64,000 bases of DNA from Amoebidium appalachense (lineage: Eukaryota; Ichthyosporea): assembly GCA_963693365.1 (NCBI GenBank), contig CAVNZM010000017.1, positions 1,736,001-1,800,000 of the forward strand. Direction: 5' to 3'. Positions within the stretch are counted from its first letter, which is position 1, and every line of letters starts with the position of its first letter. A program made the position numbers and the translations under genes. Below the pieces are notes generated by a model, which worked only from the letters and a program-made list of their open reading frames with translations, did no database searches and was not told the origin of the DNA. Positions 1 to 11,910 of this stretch are shown piece by piece.

Positions 1-912
1 CTTGTGACCTCTGAAAATGACGAACTTTTCAACACACTAAGTGTTCTTCAAAACCAAACGTCGTCTCCTTTGGAAAAAAGTTTCGAAAAGTCTCCTTTTT
101 CCAGTGTAAATGTTGCATCATTTCAAATAACATTTGCACCTGGTTCTTCCGAGTATTGGGATTACGCACATGTCCTTTCCGAACTGCAGTCAGCATTACC
201 CAGAAGCGAGTTTTTGTACAAATCCGGGCCAAAGAACACGCAACAATGTGGCTACCAATACACAACGAGAATGCTTAACAAACTTGGAAAGGAGCCCTAC
301 ACATGGGAGGTGGACGCGCCCAACATGCCTACTGTGGGGCGAATGGAAGTGCATGCTATGAAATTCCTTCTTAAAACCTACCCAGAAATGGAGTATCTCA
401 TAATGCTGGACACAGACACAGTTGCAAATATGGCAGAGCTTGCGCGCATTCTCACACGATGCCCTTCCCCATATCTCTACGGTGGTGTCATGCTAAACGA
501 TGAACTTGTGGCGATGGGGCCAAACCGCAACGGAGAAAACGAAATTTTCTTCAAGCAGACTGGGCTGAGAACTTATCCAACATACATGGACGGGCCTCTT
601 GTTGTGATGGGGCGTAAAGCGGTTGAGTATTACGTTAACGTAATGGAACTTTTACCAAACACAACATCAACAGCACACCCGGACGACGCAAACCTCGGGT
701 ATATTATGACGTCACACCCCTTTTTGCGTCTATGTCCCGTTGGGAGCTATTTGTTTGGGACGAGGCTTTATTCTCACCCGCACAAGCAAAGGGACGTGAA
801 AGAGTGTCCCGGTTCAAACTTGGAATTTATGGGTGGGATGCCCGTTTTTAGCCAAGCCCCCCGAAACAAAATAGTTCCGGCAAAAGTGAATAAGTTTGAA
901 CCTGCACCGTGA
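1..912 (+). CDS. GT31-like glycosyltransferase, 5'-partial
   Basis: An open frame runs in from the left edge of the window and ends at TGA 910-912, about 303 codons. It resembles the beta-1,3-galactosyltransferase/fringe-type GT31 fold. A DxD-type metal/UDP-sugar motif lies in YLIMLDTDTVAN (near residues 132-143), followed by a Tyr-rich acceptor segment YPTYMDGPLVVMGRKAV (near 192-208) and an acidic HPDDANLGYIM (near 225-235), where the family has its conserved E/D-D motif. If so, it transfers a hexose from UDP-sugar to a glycan in the Golgi. No membrane anchor is visible; it may lie upstream of the window. The first ATG of the window is not necessarily the start. No AATAAA was seen in the 200 bases after the stop. 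Family assignment rests on motif spacing only; a fringe-like or other GT-A enzyme is possible. Confidence 0.6.
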   Translation, partial: LVTSENDELFNTLSVLQNQTSSPLEKSFEKSPFSSVNVASFQITFAPGSSEYWDYAHVLSELQSALPRSEFLYKSGPKNTQQCGYQYTTRMLNKLGKEPYTWEVDAPNMPTVGRMEVHAMKFLLKTYPEMEYLIMLDTDTVANMAELARILTRCPSPYLYGGVMLNDELVAMGPNRNGENEIFFKQTGLRTYPTYMDGPLVVMGRKAVEYYVNVMELLPNTTSTAHPDDANLGYIMTSHPFLRLCPVGSYLFGTRLYSHPHKQRDVKECPGSNLEFMGGMPVFSQAPRNKIVPAKVNKFEPAP

Positions 913-1408
913 TCATTCCAGTTGCGACCATAGTATGAGATGAATGATGCAATTAGCTATTAGATACGGATTATTATCATTGTCCGATACGATTATAAAG
1001 TGAATTTCTGTAAGGTTTGAGGTTATTTGCTGAGCATGAAATCAAAAAGCAAAGGTTTATATAAAGAAGCATTGTAAAGTTTATAAAATTATAACTAACA
1101 TTGAATCATTTCCGAGATCAAAAAAAAAAAAATTACTGAATACTACTGTATTTAGTTGTAACCAAAGACCCATCATCGGACCGTGCTCACCACTGACTGT
1201 GCGAAGTACTAGTGTTTGCACATTGCACATGCGCACATACCGTAGCACACACGTGGCACACCCGCATACATACACACACACACGAGAGAGAGAGAGAGAA
1301 AGACGGGAGGGGGGGAAAGGGGGAGAGAGAGAAGGGGGGGGGGGGGGGGGGGGGGAACATACAGACAGACAGACAGACACACACACACAGAGAGAGAGAG
1401 CTCTAGAG

Positions 1409-1498
<90 letters not shown>

Positions 1499-2513
1499 CA
1501 CGAGCCCAGCGTGGGTGTGTATTACACAAACGTGCGTGCATATGCATATACCCCCCCCCCCTTCCCCCCCCCCCCCCCCCCAAAGTGTGTGCGTGTGTGT
1601 CATACAAACGGGCGTGCCTCTCCCCCCCCCCCCCCCCCCCACCCCCACCCCCTCCCCTCCCCCCCTCCCCCCTCCCCCCCACCTCCCCCCCCCCCCCCCA
1701 AAAAAAAAAAAATCACAACTCACACCCAAACGGACCCACACATGCACACACACATAAACACACCAAGTACTGTATGTGACACACATACACACACAAAATA
1801 GATGCACTGCAGTATATGTTTCCACAGACCTGTATGCACACTTCTGCTCACAAATCTGCGCATGCACACACACGAACGTACACACAAACACGGGCACAAA
1901 CACCCACACTCACACATATCCACACAGTGGGATGGGAGTGGGTCCGCGCAGGGGGACTGGGTTGGGAGGGGGGGGGGGGGGAGAAGGATTCAGGGGCCGG
2001 GGGGGGGGGGGGGGGAGGGGGGGGGAGGGGGGGGGGGGGGGGGGGGGGTAGAGGGAGGGAAGGACGGGAGGGGAGGGGGAAGGGGGGAGCGGGAGAAAGT
2101 GCACGAGAGAAACTGACACACATTAAGGGAAACAAAAGCAGCTTGTGCTCATACCTCCACACAACTACGTACACACGCACACACACCTATGATTCAAAGT
2201 TCAGTGTAACAACTTTTTTTCTGGAGTTAAATATAGTTTCCATGTTATAATTAGTATAATCGATTTGTTTGGGATCGTTGGCCCCTCCCTCCAGCAATGG
2301 CCAATCCGGAAATACGACATGGACCCCATAAATAAATAAATTCACATCATGCTACAGATGAAATAAGCCCTTTCATTTTAATGTCAACTACTGCACGGCC
2401 ATTAGCTAGGCCCAAAAACATGGACACAACAATCCAGCAACTACAAACAAGATAACCGGGACAAAGCAAAAACCAAATTACTACGACAAAAAGGGCAAAA
2501 AATAAATAAAAAA

Positions 2514-2554
<41 letters not shown>

Positions 2555-2755
2555 TTGCTCCAATCAAACAACACTTTTATGGTGAAACCTCACAATGATT
2601 TAATTGATTTTTTTTTCCCGCACTACCTCGCAGTGTGGATTTGCTTCTTCCGAAAATTGATGCTCACATCATTTTATTGAAACACACCGTTTACGGAAAG
2701 CATAGATACACCCTGACTGTAAGCACACACGCACACGTGCGGGCGCGGGCGCGGG

Positions 2756-2760
<5 letters not shown>

Positions 2761-2832
<72 letters not shown>
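2761..2832. repeat. (CA)n microsatellite
   Basis: A practically uninterrupted CA dinucleotide tract of about 36 units follows an alternating GCGGGC/GCGCGC purine-pyrimidine stretch at 2739-2762, a sequence able to adopt Z-DNA. Confidence 0.95.
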
Positions 2833-2840
<8 letters not shown>

Positions 2841-2955
2841 ATGCACACGTGCATACACTTTGAAATGCCCAGTTCTTGCTTCAAATATTCCCTTTTTTAC
2901 ATCTTTTTATAGCTCACCAGGTTTATCCCCAAAGTTCCCGTACATCCCTCCCCCC

Positions 2956-2986
<31 letters not shown>

Positions 2987-3799
2987 AAAAAAAAAAAAAA
3001 AAAGAAGAAGAAGAAGAAAAAAGAAAAGAAAAGAAAAAAACACACACACTCCCCCTGTCACAGAGGAAATTTTGCCAGGAAAATGTTGCACTAGATCGTC
3101 TCCCTAGGCCGTGTTCACCTAATATTGTTCGAAACGGAGATCAGTTTACTGTTCTAGTTTTCTAGTTGGCCCGTTTAGGTGGTTATATGTGTGTCCTCCC
3201 TCCCCCCCCCCCCCCCCCCCCCCCCACCCTGTCTTCCCCTTTTTCTTTCGTATTCTCTGCTACCACAGCCCCCCCCCCCCCCCCACACACACACACACAC
3301 ACACTCACACCCACACATACACTATAGGAAAACGTGGATTTGCCCCATTGAGAGACAGAGTACACTGAATGAATCAGATAGAGAGGTTTGATAAAACGAG
3401 ATTAAGAGAATGAGATAAGGCAATGAGCAAGCATACCTCATTTGAGCACCCATGATCCAAATCTGATGTGTGTGAAAACTAAATTTCTGCAATATTCTGA
3501 ATTGGGTAGGCCCTTTTTTTTGCCCGGGTGGGGGGGGAGGGGGGGGGGGGGGGATGGGGAGAGGGGGAGGGGGAGGGGGACGTTGGCTATATTTGTGTTC
3601 GTGTGTACACTTGCGTATGTTTTCTTGTACCACAATGTGCGTGTGTTTGTATGCTGGGTGTGTGCTTTTGCGCGCGCACATGTGTATATTACGGTGGTTG
3701 TGTGAGATTCTATGGTGCGAATGTGCATGTATTGCTCGGACAGACGTGACGTTACGGTGGCTGTGATGGTATGTGTTTGTCACAGTATGTGTGTGTGCC

Positions 3800-3955
<156 letters not shown>

Positions 3956-5128
3956 GTGCGTGTGTGTATGAGTGTGTGTGTGTGTGGTGTGTGCCTGTGT
4001 GCGTGTGCGTGTGTGTGATTTTTTTTCTCCGTTTTTTTTTTCCATTTCTTCAGTGAGTCTTTTTTTTCCATGATATTGAGCGTCGTCTACCCGGTGGTGC
4101 AAGCCCGGCCCCCGGGAGGTCTCTGGAGTGCACTTTGAGTGCACATGCGCCACTGTGTGCATATATGCATGTATTTGGCCACACGTCAGTATACAAGTGC
4201 ACGCAAATATATACGATGTACTCTGTGCGTGCAGGCATGGCTAACACATGTGGCCCCAAGCTGGACGTGTGCATGCATGTTCGTGTGCAGAGCATAACCC
4301 CCAAAAAGCTTAATAAGTTATTATCTCTGTATGCATAGGGACTATTGATTTTGAAACGGCGAGGGGGACAGTAGTAACTTTTTGGGGGGAGGGGGGGGGG
4401 CGGGGAGGGGAGGGTACAGGGGGTGGGGGTGGGGGGAGGGGGAGGGGAGAGGGGGGAGACCAGCCACCCTACACGCTGCCATGACTATATCAATTTGATT
4501 TATAGATAACCTTATCATATAATGGTAATCTGATTTCGCAGCGGTTTGCATACAAGTTCCCAAAACGTTAACAATGAACTTTAAGGATACAAGTAGGACT
4601 CCTTGATCACATCAATCTCACCAATCATATGCTCGAGCCCCCCCCCCCCCCCCCCCCCCCCTCCCGCCCCTCCCCCTTCCCACCTCCCTGTCCCCCCCCC
4701 CCCCCCCCCCCCCCCCCCGCCCCGCCCCCCTCCCCCCTCCCCCCTCCCCCGAGGCCTCCCTCCTAGGGCTTGGGTGGGACTCGTCTCCAGTCCCCACACC
4801 GCACACACACGCACCCACACACTTTTATACGTAATACTGTTTAATTCACACGTTTCTGCACGCTCAGCACCACACACACACACGACATAATGTAACACCA
4901 CCCAAATCACGTATGTACGTGCACGTGCATGCATACAATCCCCGCCACACAGACCCGCAAACGAACAGTGCAAGGTCACGGAGCTACAACTTGCAATGAT
5001 TCGTAGTTTAGTAATATTCGACCGTAAAGTTTGGAATACAGCCTGTGCACGGTTGTTGGAAAAGAGATGAATTGGGTCATCATGCGCACACGTTGTGTGT
5101 GTGTGTGTGCGCGCGCGCGTGTGTGTGT

Positions 5129-5159
<31 letters not shown>

Positions 5160-5594
5160 GGAGCACCACCACACAGGTGGGTCCCCCCTTCCCCCCCCCC
5201 CCCCTCGGAGGGGGAGGGAGGGGGACCCACCCACCCCGCGGAGGAGGTCCCCCCTGGGGGGGGGAGGGGGGGGGGGGGGGGGGGGGGGAGAAGGGGGTAC
5301 CACCCCCCCGGCCCAGGACGTCGATATTTACTACTACGTATACCCCTTCCCTCCTCCTCCCCCCCCCCCCCCCCCGGCCCCCCCCCCCCCCCCCTCCCCC
5401 CTCCCCTCCCCCCATTTTAAAATTCAAAAATTGATATCCCTTTTAGAAGTATTGATATTTGTAATGACGTGCACACGGGTGCCCATGCGAAATGCAGTAC
5501 TACTCGACCACACAAATTTATTTTGAATAGCACGTGGCGTATATACGTACGAAGACGCTGTATGATCACCTTGACTTCAACATTTCGAACGCAT

Positions 5595-5648
5595 ATATAT
5601 CTATATATCATTATATATATAGTATACTATATATAAGTATATATACTA

Positions 5649-5691
<43 letters not shown>

Positions 5692-5715
5692 TATATATAT
5701 ATAAGTATATATTGA
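5595..5715. repeat. (AT)n microsatellite
   Basis: An AT-alternating tract with a few interruptions (TAGTATAC, ATAAGTAT). It lies just outside the left arm of the inverted gene duplication at 5881-7812 and is the only sizeable AT repeat in a window otherwise rich in C/G and CA/GT repeats. Confidence 0.9.
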
Positions 5716-5880
5716 TGATACTGAGTATTACAGCATATGCATATGCACGTGCCCGGGCCAATATTAATATTGATTGCTGTGATAATAGTGCTATGGATTG
5801 CCAATGGCAATACAGTGAAGACAGGTAGCCAGTATAGTACCTGTACTGCGAGGTCAAAATCTTTATTTTTATTCTCCATT

Positions 5881-6182
5881 TCACGGGCAGCAGACCGACT
5901 CGCTGCACCACGGGTCATCATTTACAGGCCCGTCTTCCTTTGGGCGGGGAGCAGCCAGCTCCAAACACATGACGTCACGCTGCACGTAGCTCCCTGAAAA
6001 CACGTAGTCACCCCGCTCACGACGCTGACTCACCCACACCCCGTAGGGCACATGGTATACGCACGCACGGGGGCCGCGGACTCGCTCGGCTCGGCAATGG
6101 GTGCGGCCATGGCCGGGGCAAACTTCGGAGTGCTGCAGCGACGGTTGCAAAGGAAAGGAATGAGAAGAGAGAGATTCACCAT
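5881..6182 (-). pseudogene. Broken copy of the secreted Cys-rich protein at 7522-7812
   Basis: On the minus strand this aligns end to end with the intact gene at 7522-7812 (shared tail RPKEDGP..DDPWCSESVCCP). The ATG equivalent lies at 6182. The frame then differs from the intact copy across the signal peptide, and a further one-base insertion occurs at the codons for VRAY, so no single frame spans it. Two cysteines are also lost: PCGVWV has become PYGVWV and DYVCSGS has become DYVFSGS. The upstream region matches the promoter of the intact copy but lacks its TATA box. It therefore looks like a degenerating paralogue facing away from its functional twin, rather than a sequencing error. Confidence 0.8.
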
Positions 6183-6307
6183 GGTTGAAGCGTTGGGAAG
6201 AATATGGTTACTTGGGTTGTGTGTTTTGTATCAGATTAGTTAGCACTATGTAGTTACGTGGTTTTCCGCGATGGCAAAAAGGCAATAAAGGGCCCGTTTT
6301 TTTTTTT

Positions 6308-6568
6308 TTGACTGGGAGATTGTGTGGCGGCCGCGTTGCACCGACGGTCGAATTCAAATGCAATGGTAGAATCACAGTGTATGCGAAACTCGCATACACG
6401 GCCCGGGTACCATATCAGGAGCGGGCAATTTTTGAATTCTCCCTCCCCGGCCCCGACGGGGAAAATTTGAGGTTTTTGGACCTTAAAGAAGTCAAATCCT
6501 GCAAAATCCACTACCGGGAGGCCAAAAAGGGTGATTTCCCGCGAAACCAAAGCTGGTTGAGTAGCTAG
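6308..6568 (+). other. Unidentified open frame inserted in the left arm
   Basis: An open frame of 86 codons lies in DNA that has no counterpart in the right arm of the inverted duplication. Its composition is protein-like and not low complexity (FKCNGRITVYAKLAY, then FEFSLPGPDGENLRFLDLK). I do not recognise it. It may be the remnant of an inserted element or a captured gene piece; a poly(T) stretch lies just before it. It might also be fortuitous. Confidence 0.3.
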
Positions 6569-7222
6569 CTATAGCTGGAGTGAGAGTTGTTGACTGAAGG
6601 AAACCAGATCTACGTTGCTTGTTCTCGCCAGTGATTGGATAAAAGGAAACACCTCGAAGTTTTAAATGGTTCATGACCTCATATCTTTTTTTTTATAACT
6701 CTTATTGATTTTCACTCTTATTAATTTTTTAAACTACTCATCGTACAATTTATTGAAGTTCTACGGGGGCAAAAAAAACATTGTTTCCGACCGTTTGTAC
6801 TTTTTAGAATATCCGAGATCCGCAACTTTGCTCACGATCTCACAGATGACGAAACTCAGTTGAGCCAATTTGCAAATTGTATTATTATAGTTGCGAGATT
6901 CCTGAGATTCCTGTATCACCTGCGAGTTCATTGAAATTGTGAATATATCTCAGAGAATCCAGAATTCTAAGAATATCTAGATAGGCTCGGCCAGCCGGCC
7001 ATTGCACCCGGTTAGCAGACGGTGACCAATGATACAAAAAATGCGAGTCTCGAGTATTTTTGAAGCACAAAGAAATGCTATTTCAAAACAGGATTTTCTA
7101 CTTGTAGAGCATGATAAGACCTTTGAAAAAAATCATTAATATGAGATCGTGAACAGAAAACTTCAGCGAATGTTTCGAAAAGTCAAGGGTGAACCCAGAA
7201 AACTTCGCGGCGTTTCCTTTTA

Positions 7223-7264
7223 TCCAATCACAAGCGAGAACAAACCTGCTCGCGGAGTATATAA
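7223..7264 (+). promoter_or_regulatory. CCAAT box and TATA box of the secreted-protein gene
   Basis: A CCAAT box (TATCCAATCAC, 7221-7231) and a TATA box (TATATAA, 7258-7264) lie about 27 bases apart. The ATG follows at 7522, so the leader is about 230 nt, or contains an unseen intron. In the inverted pseudogene copy the CCAAT segment is kept but the block with the TATA box is missing. Confidence 0.65.
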
Positions 7265-7521
7265 ACACAACGTTTTGGTTTCTCCGGCAGCCAACAACTC
7301 GCACAAACAGGTTTATTTCACACATACGAACGCCAACTGAACTCAACCATCCGTACGCGTGTAACTGCGGACCGCCACACATACACCTACCGCCACAAAT
7401 ACTCTGTGAATACAGAACCGGATTCCGAATTGTCCATTTAGAGGCAACCCGAAAACTACATACACAAATAAATAAAACACCTCCCAAGCATTGAACCACA
7501 TTCCCCCTCCACGCATCCACC

Positions 7522-7812
7522 ATGGTTCATCTTTCGTCGTTTTTTTCCTTTGCAACCGTCGCTGCAGCACTCTTTGCCCCGGCCATGGCCGCACCCATTG
7601 TCGAGCCGAGCGAGTCCGCGGCCCCCGTGCGTGCCTACCATGTGCCCTGCGGGGTGTGGGTGAGTCAGCGTCGTCAGTGGGGTGACTACGTGTGTTCAGG
7701 GAGCTACGTGCAGCGTGGCGTCATGTGTCTGGAGCTGGCTGCTCCCCGCCCAAAGGAAGACGGGCCTGTAAAGGATGACCCGTGGTGCAGCGAGTCGGTC
7801 TGCTGCCCTTGA
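7522..7812 (+). CDS. Small secreted cysteine-rich protein
   Basis: A single-exon frame of 96 codons. The ATG has a good context (CCACCATGG). Residues 1-23 form a classic signal peptide (MVHLSSFFSFATVAAALFA, then PAMA), giving a mature chain of about 73 residues with six cysteines, including a terminal CSESVCCP. No known toxin, hydrophobin or inhibitor family is recognised. It is presumably exported and disulfide-bonded; its function is unknown. It has its own CCAAT/TATA promoter and an inverted pseudogene copy 1.3 kb upstream, a sign of local duplication and turnover typical of lineage-specific secreted proteins. Confidence 0.75.
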   Translation: MVHLSSFFSFATVAAALFAPAMAAPIVEPSESAAPVRAYHVPCGVWVSQRRQWGDYVCSGSYVQRGVMCLELAAPRPKEDGPVKDDPWCSESVCCP

Positions 7813-7899
7813 AAAGAATACTAAAGATGAAATAAGGAATTCGACCTTGCTGCCAGTCTTAATTACTGCCAATATAATACAGTATTGCAGTACTTAGCT

Positions 7900-8003
7900 A
7901 GAGTACTAGTGCTGCCGGTGCTGGGTGGAAGACGGTAGTTCCCCCTGAGGGCCCCTAGGGGTACCTCCGGGAACAAAACGAGATAAAATAAAATAATAAA
8001 ATA
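7900..8003 (+). mobile_element. Severely 5'-truncated LINE tail
   Basis: About 80 bases (from about 7900) match the 3' end of the LINE at 46264-50819: a shared GGTGCTG.GTGG.AGACGGTAGTT, a hairpin rich in GAGGGCC/CTCC, then CCGGGAACAAAACG, followed here by a short (ATAAA)n tail to about 8003. The motif GCAGTACTT occurs just before (7887-7895) and just after (8009-8017) and could be a target-site duplication, though similar motifs are common nearby. It shows that the family has at least two insertions in this window and uses a defined 3' structure. Confidence 0.65.
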
Positions 8004-8017
8004 ATATCGCAGTACTT

Positions 8018-8619
8018 TTGACCAGGACATCATCATAGCACTATAGTCACTGCAGTACTAGCTAGTGTCTCTGTCTAGTACATGCTAAGTCATGAATGCA
8101 GGACGCTAAGATGCGTATGAGAGGCCTAGAGGGCATCCGCACATGTACACTACTGCAGTATTTTAATAAGTTATCCATACGCACACCCAGAAATAAATGC
8201 ATGTGCACATTGCCACTCGTGCACACAATGTTATGGACTCCAGCATCGGGGCTTTGCACCCACGTGCATATAAGTCCTGTTTTGATAAAATAAAATACAT
8301 TGAGGGAGAGAGAAAAAAAAGATGGTTGCCTATATATACATAGGAGCAAGGGGAAGATGGCTAAACGCAGTTACTGTTTTAGTATATTGCCGTAGTAGTA
8401 TTTAATTTTTAGCCACATTACATATGAAGGCAAATTTTAAGGCTTGCAATTGTGCGTGTGCGTGCGCACATGTACATGTGAGCTATTGATCAATGAAAAC
8501 TGTTCATGGTGGTGGTCACTTATGATAGTACTAAGCAGCGCTAGCAGAGGTCCATGAAAATATTTAAAGCATTAGCTGTAGGTGCGCGAGGGTGCGTGTG
8601 TGCACGTTTTTTTTTTTTT

Positions 8620-8663
<44 letters not shown>

Positions 8664-9680
8664 TCCGCGGCGCCGGACACCGTTTTTTTTTTTTTTTAAA
8701 GTTTATTATTTAACTGTGATCACTAAGCTTATCCGGCCACCATTTACGAGTGGTGGGCCATCCACATGCATGGCCACCCCCGCAGCTGGGCCTGCGTACT
8801 ACGTACACGCGTACGCGTTACAATCATTTGGGCATTTCGACCAGAGCTTTCTTGTTGTCACAACTGGTACTGGTGGTCCGTACTGCAATGTGTGCTGTAT
8901 ATACGTTGAACATGTGGTACGGGGACTGAGAGTGCGGTACCGCTTAAAGTCGACACCGCTCGAAAGGGTGTGTCCACGTACATAGCGAAGTAGAGCCTTT
9001 TTTATTTCAAATATGCTGGCTGCAGCTGACGAGCTGGGGAAAAAACAAAAAAGAAAGAAAGAACAAAAGAAAGAAAGAAAGAAAGGAAAAAAAACATTTA
9101 GACACTCACAGAAATATACTAATACGATTCGAGATAGAGAACTTCAGTGATGGAAGGTACATACGTCGGACGTTCATTGAAGGTACATTGTGAAAGGGGA
9201 GAGGCAAAAAGTGGTTATCAATGTCTATAGTCGGTGATTAAGTTGAACTTCCCTTCCCCATCAATGCCATTGCTTTATTGCTTGATGAATCCGGGAGACG
9301 CCGAGTCACGGTATATAGATATGCACACAGTCAAGTTAGGTACTGGCACGCAAACTTGAACAGGTGTAAAGACAATATCATCTGGTGGTACAATTGTAAT
9401 ACGCATGAGCCGCTGATGTGATCACTATCCGGTTGTATGAAAATGCACATATCCTATTGCAAATCGATCAACACGCGTTGTCTATCAGAACACGTAAAGT
9501 AAAGTAAGTTTTACTGAAGGTTTGGAAAAAAAAAAAAAAAATTATAATGACTTTAATTTCTGAAAATTTAAAACAACCGTTTCAACAGTTCAACGTGTGG
9601 CAGCGAATATACCAGCATATCCCGGCGGTTGGCTCGAGTCGACAATATACAGGGATACTCTAAGTCTGGCTTAAAATCAA
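8018..9680. other. Intergenic, no gene seen
   Basis: Contains a poly(T)-poly(G) block at 8607-8660, a second poly(T) at 8683-8697, and a (GAAA)n-like tract at 9050-9090. An open frame at 8554-8985 reads through the homopolymers and has no recognisable domain. TTTATT at 9273-9278 could be a poly(A) signal (AATAAA on the minus strand) for the BTB-like gene to the right, about 400 bases past its stop. Confidence 0.6.
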
Positions 9681-10445
9681 TTAACAAAGTTTCACGTGCT
9701 GCATGCACATCTCTGTCATGATCTCTTTGGGAAGTGAACTGAACAAGTTTCGGTGATAAACTTTAAAGTAGTTATTTCTGAACACCAGATGCCCATACCC
9801 AGATTCACCATCCTTTTTGAAGTGCAGGATATCTCCTGCCACCTTGCGGATGGCCTCCGGCGGCCAATCAACCTCGTGTTTGTATTTGTGAAATGCAACC
9901 AGAATCTCGATACACGGCTTTTCATTTGCCTGAAGCTCAAGAATTTCAAACACATCTTTGCACTCGTACATGGACGCAACACGCACCAGCCGAATAATTT
10001 CTTGCTTGGTCAACTGGGAAACAAAGCTGCCCGAAGGGTCACTCAGTCTGGCGGACACACAAAAACCAACCGTCAAGTCATTTGCCGCCATTGCAAGTTT
10101 CAGCTTAAAAAGATTGCTGAGTGTTTGGTAGGAAACGTCGGTGACTGTGATGGTGTTGGTTGTTGCCTCCATCAGTCCGTGTGTTTTGGACGAGCCAGAA
10201 AACATGGTGGCAAAGTAGGGGGAGAGGTTGACGAGAAAGGTCTTCGGAAGTTCAATAGTGTCAGGCTCATTGACGGGTTCAGGTGTGCAGAACCAGGCCC
10301 GGTGGGAACGAGCCTCCTCGATCGTTGTTCCAGTGCGAGCCACAATCTGCTCGTTCTCTACTTCGGCAGCTGAAACAATGATCATTTCTCGACAGTCACC
10401 GCCCTCGTCACACTGCACCGGTACCGTGCGGCTGGTGGGGCACAT
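9681..10445 (-). CDS. BTB/POZ-like domain protein
   Basis: A single-exon frame of 254 codons, using the ATG at 10445 (reading further upstream would need a non-ATG start). Residues about 60-140 look like a BTB/POZ core: LPKTFLVNLSPYFATMFSG is the typical 'surface, then F..MF.g' element of helix A2/A3, followed by TNTITVTDVSYQTLSNLFKL, corresponding to the strand-helix 'i.l.dv....f..ll.f' pattern. The C-terminal half is helical and lacks kelch or MATH repeats. BTB proteins dimerise and often act as adaptors for cullin-3 ligases; that role is an inference from the family. The domain call rests on pattern recognition alone. A short frame upstream on the same strand (10660-10863) has weak likeness and might be a relic. 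Confidence 0.5.
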   Translation of the reverse strand: MCPTSRTVPVQCDEGGDCREMIIVSAAEVENEQIVARTGTTIEEARSHRAWFCTPEPVNEPDTIELPKTFLVNLSPYFATMFSGSSKTHGLMEATTNTITVTDVSYQTLSNLFKLKLAMAANDLTVGFCVSARLSDPSGSFVSQLTKQEIIRLVRVASMYECKDVFEILELQANEKPCIEILVAFHKYKHEVDWPPEAIRKVAGDILHFKKDGESGYGHLVFRNNYFKVYHRNLFSSLPKEIMTEMCMQHVKLC

Positions 10446-11576
10446 TTTTATGGTCAAGGTGGGGGTGTCCTTAAAAGTGATGCATGATCATTGCCACCCA
10501 GTGATGCAATCAAGTTGACGACTCTGTCTTTGAAATTCGTCATTGTCTCTCTCAAATTGAAAAGGTTGACTTAGCTCTTAGCAGATGAATTTCGGTGAAG
10601 AAGAGCCGAAAAATACAAATATAAGGCCTTGCAAACTCGAGGAAAGGAAATGGAAACGCTTAAAAAACAGTCACGGTGCTGTTTGGTTCATCAACATATG
10701 GTGTCATAAAGTGCAGTTTCATAACATTCAATGAAGTAAGATTCGAAACGATAAGAAGGCACTTTTGTATGCCGTATAGTGCTACGTAGGCGGGTTTGAA
10801 GTCAAAAGTGGGCAGGCACGTGTGCTGCCCCCAAAGTGATGCATAATAGGCCTGGAGGGGCATTGCAGATGAAATGCATGTACCGTTGGTAAACGTTGAC
10901 CACTACAGGCCATTAGCTTGAAAACACTAATACTATAATATTATAAGCACTCGAACTCGCCATATGTATCGTCTTATCGTCGGGCAGGTTTGTGTGCCAC
11001 TGGCGTTGTACTGCACGATCGATAGCCTAAGGCAGTGTACTGGGGCATCTGCATAACACTGTGTTAAAGTCACTGGTTCGAATTTCTGTTTCTTTTTACC
11101 GACGTCGTATTCCGTGTGCGTATAATATTATCGCCTTTTGGGTGGGTACATTTTTATATATTTTTTTTTAAGTTATTACTATGCCATATATATGATGCAC
11201 ACGTATACCTCACTACTAGTAATAAGTGTTTAAGGCACCATCACGGTGGTGTTTAAAATTTGGCATCAGTACTGGCATACTGCACGTGCGTACCTCAACA
11301 GCTGCTGCTGTGTTCAGGTTAACTGGTTGTGTGTGTCATATAGAACTAATTAGTACCAGCTGGCAGTACTAGTATCAGGTTCACGTAATCTAAGTGCTAT
11401 AATTCGTGAGGGTTGGGAAATACTATGGCATTGTACATGCACAGTCACTCTGAGTACAGGAGCTAGCACTATTTATATAAGAGCTGTTTGCCGCTCGCCG
11501 AGTTTGTTGCACGTCATCTCGCCCCCGGCTCCCTCTTCAAATCTCTTGTGGGTCGAGTGTGTGCGCCAGTCATTTT

Positions 11577-11620
<44 letters not shown>

Positions 11621-11716
11621 TGTGGTGTGTGAGTGCGTGCGTGTGTGTGTGCGCACGTGTGTGTGTATGTGTGTGGTGGGTGTGTTTTTCTTTTCTTTCT
11701 TCATTTCGTTCTTTCT

Positions 11717-11790
<74 letters not shown>

Positions 11791-11879
11791 ATTTTGGTTT
11801 TCTTTCTTTCCTCCTTTTTTTTTTCTTTTTCTTTTTGAATTCTTTCCATTTTTCTTCTTTTCTCTGTTTTTTTTTTTTT

Positions 11880-11910
<31 letters not shown>

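Larger units (their letters stand above)
5881..7812. repeat. Large inverted gene duplication
   Basis: The left arm is about 5881-6670 and the right arm about 7190-7812, in opposite orientation. Beyond the two gene copies, the promoter segments align: the sequence around GTGATTGGATAAAAGGAAAC at 6630-6650 is the reverse complement of the CCAAT-containing segment at 7205-7240, and the part around CAACAACTC also matches. The left arm is interrupted by unrelated DNA at about 6245-6560 that starts near a poly(T) at 6299-6310. The spacer of about 500 bases has no recognised gene. Confidence 0.75.

Noticed and set aside
8554-8985. 143-codon plus-strand frame
   Set aside because: It reads through poly(T) and poly(G); the remaining part shows no domain.
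11015-11095. tRNA gene
   Set aside because: A-box and B-box-like words are present, but the T-stem does not pair and no acceptor stem or anticodon arm could be drawn.
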